Shown: piece by piece, positions 6,386 through 10,927 of the stretch
Position numbering within the stretch: the first letter of the stretch is position 1
Layout of the letters: the number at the start of each line of letters is the position of its first letter
DNA from: an uncultured Eubacteriales bacterium
Lineage (GTDB): Bacteria; Bacillota; Clostridia; Oscillospirales; Acutalibacteraceae
NCBI GenBank assembly: GCA_934445015.1
Contig: CAKSDJ010000047.1
Coordinates: 1-10,927 of the forward strand
Direction: 5' to 3'
Length of the DNA stretch: 10,927 bases
Position numbers and translations under genes: made by a program
The notes under the pieces: generated by a model
Database searches by the model: none
Told to the model about the DNA's origin: nothing
What the model saw: only the letters and a program-made list of their open reading frames with translations

Positions 6386-7645
6386 ATGCAAACTTTGTTA
6401 ACTCTTTCGGTTGCTATTTTTGCAGGCTTAATGATGTCAAGGCTGGCAAAATTGGTTAAACTGCCTGCAGTTACTGCCTACCTTGTTGCCGGCGTGCTTA
6501 TAGGTCCGTATTTTTTGGGCGCTCTCGGTATTAAGGGGCTTGGATTTACAAGTCATGCAGACGTTGAGGCGTGCAGCATACTCAGTGACGTTGCCTTGGG
6601 TTTTATTGCCTTTTCAATAGGTAATGAGTTCCGTTTGGCACAACTTAAAAAAATAGGTAAACAGGCCACAATTGTCGGTATTTTTCAGGCTGTATTCACA
6701 ACTCTGGTTGTAGATGCGGTGCTTATAGGTCTTCACTTTGTAATACCAGATAAATTGCCGCTTACTTCGGCTATCATTTTGGGTTCAATTGCGGCTGCAA
6801 CAGCACCTGCCGCGACTCTTATGGTTGTGCGTCAGTACAAGGCCAAAGGTCCTGTTACCGATATCTTGTTGCCTATAGTGGCGCTTGACGACGCTGTAGG
6901 TCTGGTTGTTTTCTCGGTGTCGTTCGGCATTGCAAAAGCGCTTATAAACGGTCAGGTACATATTGTTTCGGTTTTGGTTGAACCGCTTATCGAAGTTGTA
7001 ATGTCGCTGTTGCTCGGCACGATTATGGGCGCGGTTTTCACATACTTTGAAAGGTTTTTCCATTCACGTTCAAAACGGCTTTCAATGTCGGTTGCATTTG
7101 TGCTCGCAACGGTAGGACTTTCACAGTTAGAGTTCAAGGTCGGCGGTATTAACGTGGCTTTCTCATCATTGCTTGTTTGTATGATGCTTGGCACCGTTTT
7201 CTGCAATATGTGCGACTTTTCGGAAAACCTTATGGATAGGCTTGACCGCTGGACCGCGCCGCTGTTTATACTTTTCTTTGTAATCAGCGGAGCAGACTTT
7301 GAGCTGTCAATATTCAAAGATTTGTTTATAGTGCTTGTGGGTGTTGTATATGTTATTTCGCGTTGCGTCGGCAAATACTTCGGCGCAAGCATAAGTTCAA
7401 GAATGGCGAAGTGCAACGCAAATATTATAAAATATTTAGGTATAACGCTTTTACCCCAGGCAGGCGTTGCGCTCGGTATGGCGCTTAAGGCTGAAACATT
7501 GCCGGGCGTCGGCGCGGTAATATCAAATATTACCCTGTTTGCCGTACTTATCTACGAACTTATAGGTCCTATGCTTACAAAAGTTTCACTGCTCAAAGCC
7601 GGTGAAATAGACCCCGAAGGCGCCGTAAGCGAACGCAAAAAATAA
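6386..7645 (+). CDS. Cation:proton antiporter (CPA2 family), membrane protein
   Basis: This 419-residue integral membrane protein has hydrophobic segments spread over nearly its whole length, consistent with about 12-13 helices. Family marks are an N-terminal half-channel helix containing LPAVTAYLVAGVLIGP (26-41), the unwound-helix motif ATAPAAT (138-144), and the ion-binding LDD with D168 and D169. In NapA/NhaA-like exchangers a paired Asp-Asp is associated with electrogenic Na+/H+ exchange, whereas Kef-type potassium systems usually have Gln-Asp. Na+/H+ exchange is therefore the better guess, but the ion is not proven. No C-terminal RCK/TrkA nucleotide-binding domain is present, unlike KefB and KefC; the protein ends soon after the last helix. 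It has its own promoter and a strong terminator. Lying next to the hyd operon may only be proximity. Confidence 0.9.
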   Translation: MQTLLTLSVAIFAGLMMSRLAKLVKLPAVTAYLVAGVLIGPYFLGALGIKGLGFTSHADVEACSILSDVALGFIAFSIGNEFRLAQLKKIGKQATIVGIFQAVFTTLVVDAVLIGLHFVIPDKLPLTSAIILGSIAAATAPAATLMVVRQYKAKGPVTDILLPIVALDDAVGLVVFSVSFGIAKALINGQVHIVSVLVEPLIEVVMSLLLGTIMGAVFTYFERFFHSRSKRLSMSVAFVLATVGLSQLEFKVGGINVAFSSLLVCMMLGTVFCNMCDFSENLMDRLDRWTAPLFILFFVISGADFELSIFKDLFIVLVGVVYVISRCVGKYFGASISSRMAKCNANIIKYLGITLLPQAGVALGMALKAETLPGVGAVISNITLFAVLIYELIGPMLTKVSLLKAGEIDPEGAVSERKK

Positions 7646-7666
7646 AAAATCAAAATGATTTAATTT

Positions 7667-7706
7667 AAACCGCCTGCCGCAGTAATGCGTCAGGCGGTTT
7701 TGAATT
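7667..7706 (+). terminator. Intrinsic terminator of the antiporter gene
   Basis: AAACCGCCTG (7667-7676) pairs perfectly with CAGGCGGTTT (7691-7700). Inside, after one C-T mismatch, CGCA (7678-7681) pairs with TGCG (7686-7689) around the loop GTAA, a GNRA tetraloop if closed by the flanking pair. The 3' tail is TTTTGAATTTT. It is one of the strongest terminators in the window. It also bears an AT-rich 5' side that would support some termination on the opposite strand. Confidence 0.9.
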
Positions 7707-7735
7707 TTAACACTCTCTGATACGCAACATAAAAT
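7707..7735 (+). promoter_or_regulatory. Probable promoter of mazF
   Basis: TTAACA (7707-7712) and TAAAAT (7730-7735) are separated by 17 bases, each one base from consensus. Transcription would start near 7742, exactly at the left arm of a leader hairpin. The box directly follows the antiporter terminator. Confidence 0.55.
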
Positions 7736-7741
7736 ATAAAT

Positions 7742-7832
7742 GGAAAGACAATACTAAATTATCTTTCCGGCGTGATTATTTTACTTGAAAAACGGTAAAA
7801 ATATGTAATGCAAATAATATTTTCGGAGAGTG
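7742..7832 (+). promoter_or_regulatory. Structured 5' leader of the mazF gene
   Basis: GGAAAGA (7742-7748) pairs with TCTTTCC (7762-7768) around a 13-base loop and would form the 5' end of the transcript. A second AT-rich stem, AAAATAT (7798-7804) with ATATTTT (7817-7823), ends just before the ribosome site GGAGAG (7825-7830). In longer RNAs, CACTCTCT (7711-7718) could also pair with GGAGAGTG (7825-7832), covering that site. From memory, a conserved 'pemK' RNA motif has been described upstream of PemK-type genes in Firmicutes. I cannot confirm that this leader belongs to it. Confidence 0.45.
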
Positions 7833-7840
7833 AAGCAGCA

Positions 7841-8206
7841 ATGAATATAAAACGCGGGGAAATTTATTATGCCGATTTGAGTCCGGTAATAGGTTCCGAG
7901 CAAGGTGGGATAAGACCCGTGCTTATTGTTCAAAACGACGTTGGCAACCGTTACAGCCCAACGGTAATAGCGGCTGCTATAACAAGTCAGCACGATAAGT
8001 CGAAACTCCCGACTCATATAGACCTGAGCGCCGAATGTTGCGGTCTTGCCAAAGATTCCATTGTTTTGCTTGAGCAGGTAAGAACCATAGATAAAAAACG
8101 ATTGAAAGAAAAAATGGGCACCGTGGATTCGGGCGCTATGGATAGGGTGGACAAGGCATTGACGGTTAGTTTCGGTCTCGGCAATACAAATGCGTTTACG
8201 GGTTAA
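7841..8206 (+). CDS. mazF: MazF/PemK-family endoribonuclease (EndoA-like), no adjacent antitoxin
   Basis: This 121-residue protein is very close in pattern to Bacillus MazF (EndoA, NdoA), a sequence-specific single-strand mRNA endonuclease. It has the N-terminal IKRGEIYYADLSPVIGSEQGG, then RPVLIVQND, with R25 and T48 at the positions of the catalytic residues of the Bacillus enzyme. The conserved DSIVLLEQVRTIDKKRL follows at 72-88. The ATG at 7841 aligns with the family start; an upstream in-frame ATG at 7808 would place 11 extra residues before the ribosome site GGAGAG and was rejected. Normally a MazE/EndoAI antitoxin gene lies just upstream. Here there is only a terminator and a 140-base leader, so this is an orphan toxin or is paired with an antitoxin encoded elsewhere. 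Cleavage specificity cannot be read from the sequence. The C-terminal tail beyond about residue 113 is slightly longer than in Bacillus. Confidence 0.92.
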   Translation: MNIKRGEIYYADLSPVIGSEQGGIRPVLIVQNDVGNRYSPTVIAAAITSQHDKSKLPTHIDLSAECCGLAKDSIVLLEQVRTIDKKRLKEKMGTVDSGAMDRVDKALTVSFGLGNTNAFTG

Positions 8207-8226
8207 AATTACACCGTGATTTTTTA
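8205..8226 (+). terminator. Weak candidate terminator after mazF
   Basis: AAAATTAC (8205-8212) can pair with GTGATTTT (8216-8223), 8 bp with one G-U and a three-base loop, followed by two more T. The stem is AT-rich and overlaps the mazF stop codon, so termination is probably incomplete and read-through toward the mutase gene is likely. Confidence 0.35.
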
Positions 8227-8300
8227 AAACCTCTCTAAATTTTGATTGACAACAAGGTTATAAAAATATAAAATTAGTATATGTAATTTAGGGAGGTTTT
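8226..8300 (+). repeat. 16-bp inverted repeat enclosing the mutase promoter and covering its ribosome site
   Basis: AAAACCTCTCTAAATT (8226-8241) and AATTTAGGGAGGTTTT (8285-8300) are complementary at 15 of 16 positions. In RNA the remaining pair is a G-U wobble, so a continuous 16-bp helix can form. The right arm contains the AGGGAGG ribosome site; the 43 bases between the arms hold the promoter. Confidence 0.85.
8246..8274 (+). promoter_or_regulatory. Strong promoter of the phospho-sugar mutase gene
   Basis: A perfect TTGACA (8246-8251), a 17-base spacer and TAAAAT (8269-8274) predict a start near 8281 and a very short leader of about 23 bases. Transcripts from here lack the left arm of the inverted repeat, so their ribosome site is free. 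Confidence 0.85.
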
Positions 8301-8303
8301 GCA

Positions 8304-10016
8304 ATGATTGAAAAACAGTATAAACTTTGGTGTGAAAAGGCAATTCTTGATGATGACCTTATTAAAGAATTAAAAAGTATGAAAGGCGACTCCGATGCCA
8401 TAAACGACGCCTTTTATAAAAATCTTGAATTCGGAACCGGCGGTCTGCGCGGTGTAATAGGTGCAGGCACTAACCGAATGAACGTTTATACCGTTGGCAA
8501 GGCAACACAGGGTCTTGCGGCTTATGTAAACTCGGTTTCAAAAAACGGCAAAGTTGCCATTGCTTATGACAGCCGCATAAAATCCGATGTTTTTGCCCGT
8601 GACGCAGCCGCAATACTTGCCGCTAACGGAATAAAGGTATATATTTATAAAGAATTGATGCCTACTCCCATGCTTTCTTACGCGGTTCGTTACTTAAAAT
8701 GCGACGCAGGCATTGTTATAACCGCAAGTCACAACCCGTCAAAATATAACGGTTATAAAGCATACGGCCCCGACGGCTGCCAATTGGGATTAGATGCCGC
8801 CGATTATGTACTTTCTATTATGAACAGCGTTGATATTTTTGAAGGTGTTAAACGCACCGATTTTGACAGCGCTTTAAAAGACGGCAAAATCGAGTATATA
8901 TGTGACGATGTTATAAATTCTTACCTTAAACAGGTTGAAAAAAGGCGCGTTCATACAAATGTTGATATGTCGGGTATAAAAGTTGTTTACACACCGCTTC
9001 ACGGAACCGGCAATAAACCTGTGCGCAAAATTTTAAGCAAAATCGGCGCCGAAAACGTTACGGTCGTGCCGGAGCAGGAATTACCGAACGGCAATTTTCC
9101 GACTGCGCCGTACCCAAATCCTGAAATCCGTCAGGCATTTGAGTGTGCGCTTAAACTTGCCGAAACGGTTAAACCCGACATACTTTTGGCAACCGACCCC
9201 GATGCCGACCGCGTAGGTATTGCAATACCCGACGGCAGCGGCGAATACCGTCTGTTTACGGGCAATGAGGTCGGCGCACTGCTTCTTGAATACATTTTAA
9301 AGGGTCGAAAAGAAAACGGCACGCTGCCTGAAAATCCGGTTGCCGTAAAAACTATAGTTACTACCGACATTTGCAGAAAAATTGCTGCGGATTACGGTTG
9401 CGAACTCCGCAATGTTCTTACAGGATTTAAATTTATAGGCGAGCAGATAGGCGAACTTGAAAAAACGGGCGAGCAGGAGCGTTATGTTTTCGGCTTTGAA
9501 GAAAGTTACGGCTACCTTGCCGGCAGTTATGTCCGCGATAAAGACGCAGTTGTTGCGTCAATGCTTATTTGCGAAATGACAGCGTACTACAAGGCGCAGG
9601 ACCTTACCCTTATTGATGTGCTTGAAAACCTTTATAAAAAATACGGTTATTATTATTGCTCGCAAAAAAGTTTTACCTGCGAGGGTCAAAGCGGTATGGA
9701 ACATATATCCGATATTATGGCAGGCCTTGCAAAAAATCCGCCTAAAGAGATCGGCGGCAATAAGGTTACGGTGTTTAACAATTTAAACACTTCCGAAAGC
9801 CTTGATGTTGCAAGCGGCAATATATCAAAAATCAATTTGCCTAAATCAAACGTACTCTGTTTCTATTTTGCAAACGGCAGTTCGCTTATAGTGCGTCCTT
9901 CGGGTACCGAACCTAAAATCAAACTTTATTTAAGTGCCGTAGGCACAACCGACAGCACGGCTTTGGCAGAGCGCGCAGCGCTTGAAAAATTCGGAACGGA
10001 ACTGTTGGGATTTTAA
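8304..10016 (+). CDS. pgcA: Phosphoglucomutase/phosphomannomutase (phospho-sugar mutase)
   Basis: This cytoplasmic enzyme interconverts glucose 1-phosphate and glucose 6-phosphate, and possibly the mannose forms, through a phosphoserine. It feeds cell-wall, glycolipid and glycogen precursor synthesis. The 570 residues fit the long bacterial branch of the alpha-D-phosphohexomutases (Bacillus PgcA is of similar size). The four active-site blocks are present: the phosphoserine loop TASHNP (140-145, serine 142), the metal loop DPDADR (298-303), the sugar loop GFEES (397-401), and the phosphate-binding RPSGTEP (531-537). The N-terminal FGTGGLRG (43-50) is also typical. The ATG at 8304 follows AGGGAGG by 7 bases. 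The gene is monocistronic, with its own promoter and terminator. Substrate preference between glucose and mannose phosphates cannot be decided by eye, so the symbol is by analogy. Confidence 0.93.
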   Translation: MIEKQYKLWCEKAILDDDLIKELKSMKGDSDAINDAFYKNLEFGTGGLRGVIGAGTNRMNVYTVGKATQGLAAYVNSVSKNGKVAIAYDSRIKSDVFARDAAAILAANGIKVYIYKELMPTPMLSYAVRYLKCDAGIVITASHNPSKYNGYKAYGPDGCQLGLDAADYVLSIMNSVDIFEGVKRTDFDSALKDGKIEYICDDVINSYLKQVEKRRVHTNVDMSGIKVVYTPLHGTGNKPVRKILSKIGAENVTVVPEQELPNGNFPTAPYPNPEIRQAFECALKLAETVKPDILLATDPDADRVGIAIPDGSGEYRLFTGNEVGALLLEYILKGRKENGTLPENPVAVKTIVTTDICRKIAADYGCELRNVLTGFKFIGEQIGELEKTGEQERYVFGFEESYGYLAGSYVRDKDAVVASMLICEMTAYYKAQDLTLIDVLENLYKKYGYYYCSQKSFTCEGQSGMEHISDIMAGLAKNPPKEIGGNKVTVFNNLNTSESLDVASGNISKINLPKSNVLCFYFANGSSLIVRPSGTEPKIKLYLSAVGTTDSTALAERAALEKFGTELLGF

Positions 10017-10035
10017 ACGGTTAGAATATTTTTAT

Positions 10036-10070
10036 GAGAACAATCGGTAAAACGGTTGTTCTCTTTTTTG
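10036..10070 (+). terminator. Intrinsic terminator of the phospho-sugar mutase gene
   Basis: GAGAACAATCG (10036-10046) pairs with CGGTTGTTCTC (10053-10063), 11 bp with one G-U, around the loop GTAAAA, followed by TTTTTT (10064-10069). It is textbook in form and insulates the csoR promoter two bases downstream. Confidence 0.92.
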
Positions 10071-10071
10071 C

Positions 10072-10100
10072 TTGATAAATACCTTGTGGGGGTATATAAT
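10072..10100 (+). promoter_or_regulatory. Promoter of the csoR-copA operon
   Basis: TTGATA (10072-10077), a 17-base spacer and a perfect TATAAT (10095-10100) form a strong promoter. The start is expected near 10107, with AAAGGAAG as ribosome site for csoR. The spacer is filled by the CsoR-type operator. Confidence 0.88.
10079..10095 (+). promoter_or_regulatory. CsoR-type copper operator
   Basis: ATACC-TTGTGGG-GGTAT is a 17-bp pseudo-palindrome with a G-tract, the form expected of CsoR boxes in Firmicutes. It sits between the -35 and -10 boxes, so bound apo-CsoR would exclude RNA polymerase and copper would relieve repression. The regulator is encoded immediately downstream, which makes autoregulation likely. 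Confidence 0.8.
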
Positions 10101-10136
10101 AAAAACGAAATAATTCAAAAGCAAAGGAAGAACTTT

Positions 10137-10439
10137 ATGAAAAAATGCGAGTGTTGCAGCCAAAAAACAAAGCACCGTTCCGAAACCGAGTATAAATCCC
10201 TAATAAACCGTCTTAACAGAATTGAGGGTCAGATACGCGGAATAAAGCGAATGGTAGAAAGCGACTCTTATTGTACCGATATACTTATGCAGGTAAGCGC
10301 TGCAAACGCGGCACTGAACGCATTCAGCCGTAATTTGCTTTATACACATATTCGTACCTGTGTTGCAGATGATATTAAAAACGGCGACGGCGAAACAATA
10401 GAGGAACTGATTTCAACATTGCAAAAACTGATGAAATAA
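10137..10439 (+). CDS. csoR: Copper-sensing repressor CsoR
   Basis: This 100-residue all-helical DNA-binding repressor releases its operator when it binds Cu(I). The copper ligands C46, H71 and C75 are all present (SDSYCTD and THIRTC), at nearly the spacing of Bacillus CsoR (C45, H70, C74). The helix 1 signature LINRLNRIEGQIRGIKRMV is at 22-40. The histidine distinguishes it from CstR (persulfide) relatives, which have the two cysteines but not this ligand set. The start is ATG 10137 behind AAAGGAAG; an upstream in-frame start at 10056 would lie inside the preceding terminator. An extra N-terminal CECC (residues 4-7) precedes the fold and is not part of the standard metal site. copA follows after 12 bases in the same operon. 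Confidence 0.95.
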   Translation: MKKCECCSQKTKHRSETEYKSLINRLNRIEGQIRGIKRMVESDSYCTDILMQVSAANAALNAFSRNLLYTHIRTCVADDIKNGDGETIEELISTLQKLMK

Positions 10440-10451
10440 CGGGTGATATAT

Positions 10452-10927
10452 ATGCAAAAATTTAAAGTAACGGGTATGAGCTGCGCGGCGTGCAGTTCGC
10501 GCGTTGAACGCGCGGTTTCGGCACTTGACGGTGTTGAAAAATGCAGTGTTAATCTGCTTACGGGCGATATGTATGTAGACGGCAATATTTCGGCACAGAA
10601 CATAATAAACGCTGTTGTCGATGCGGGTTACGGCGCCGAGAGTGCCGATGCAGCAAAGTCAAACAAAAAACAGACCGATAATACCGAAAAGCCTAAAAAA
10701 ACGGTTTTGTACCGGCTTATATCATCGGTAATTTTTCTTGTTGTACTTATGTATTTTTCAATGGGTCACACAATGCTGAATTTGCCTGTGCCCGAATTTT
10801 TTGAGGGCAATTATGCGGCTATGGCAATTTTACAACTGTTGCTTACCACGGCTGTTATGGTTATAAATCAAAAGTTTTTTATAAACGGTTTTAAAGGTCT
10901 TGTAAAGCGCGCGCCGAATATGGATAC
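10452..10927 (+). CDS. copA: Copper-exporting P-type ATPase CopA, N-terminal part (3' end outside window)
   Basis: The frame starts at ATG 10452 with GGGTGA just upstream and stays open for 158 codons to the window edge. Residues 1-67 form a heavy-metal-associated domain with the Cu(I)-binding GMSCAAC (8-14, cysteines 11 and 14). A Lys- and Asn-rich linker (69-84) follows, then a first membrane segment at about 86-108 containing the CopA-typical MYFSMGH, and a second at about 121-141. The actuator, phosphorylation (DKTG) and CPC parts lie beyond the window. The protein would pump Cu(I) out of the cytoplasm using ATP. Only one metal-binding domain precedes the membrane part, whereas Bacillus CopA has two. 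Its place behind csoR, under the copper operator, supports copper rather than zinc or cadmium as substrate. Confidence 0.94.
   Translation, partial: MQKFKVTGMSCAACSSRVERAVSALDGVEKCSVNLLTGDMYVDGNISAQNIINAVVDAGYGAESADAAKSNKKQTDNTEKPKKTVLYRLISSVIFLVVLMYFSMGHTMLNLPVPEFFEGNYAAMAILQLLLTTAVMVINQKFFINGFKGLVKRAPNMD

Noticed and set aside
7646..7840. A hidden small antitoxin gene before mazF.
   Set aside because: The stretch has only very short frames, such as a five-codon one at 7740; terminator, promoter and hairpins fill it. No MazE-like coding sequence is visible on the plus strand.
10056..10136. N-terminal extension of CsoR from an upstream in-frame ATG-like start.
   Set aside because: It would begin within the terminator of the preceding gene and run through the csoR promoter and operator; the ATG at 10137 has a good ribosome site and gives the family length.

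Overview
The window looks like chromosomal DNA of a strictly anaerobic Firmicute of the class Clostridia. The reasons are the [FeFe]-hydrogenase maturation operon with its TM1266-type gene, a DUF1846 protein, an EndoA-like MazF, a CsoR/CopA pair, strong Shine-Dalgarno sites and AT-rich sigma-A type promoters. Family-level placement is not possible by eye. Genes are tightly packed, no gene-free stretch reaches 300 bases, and I see no IS element, prophage, tRNA, rRNA or CRISPR.

Layout. (1) At 2-457 lies the 3' part of a plus-strand gene, probably a transcriptional regulator. It converges on a minus-strand DUF1846 (UPF0371) gene at 531-2015, with a shared terminator hairpin between them. (2) The 274-base gap at 2016-2289 holds two back-to-back promoters and a structured leader. 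The leader has two mutually exclusive hairpins, one of them an intrinsic terminator. It precedes the operon TM1266-hydE-hydG-hydF (2290-6295). HydE, HydG and HydF build the 2Fe subcluster of the H-cluster; the hydrogenase itself (HydA) is not in the window. (3) A membrane cation:proton antiporter with an Asp-Asp motif (6386-7645) has its own promoter and a very good terminator. (4) A MazF/EndoA-type endoribonuclease (7841-8206) has no antitoxin gene beside it and a hairpin-rich leader. (5) A phosphoglucomutase/phosphomannomutase (8304-10016) has its promoter enclosed by a 16-bp inverted repeat, one arm of which is its ribosome binding site. (6) A copper-resistance operon, csoR then copA, has a CsoR-type operator inside its promoter; copA runs off the right end.

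Functionally the window is a series of separate small transcription units: hydrogenase maturation, ion homeostasis, stress RNase, sugar-phosphate metabolism and copper export. The protein genes belong to known families. The least explained parts are regulatory: the attenuator-like leader of the hyd operon (about 2165-2289), the orphan mazF leader (about 7707-7840), and the inverted repeat that could hide the mutase ribosome binding site in read-through RNA.
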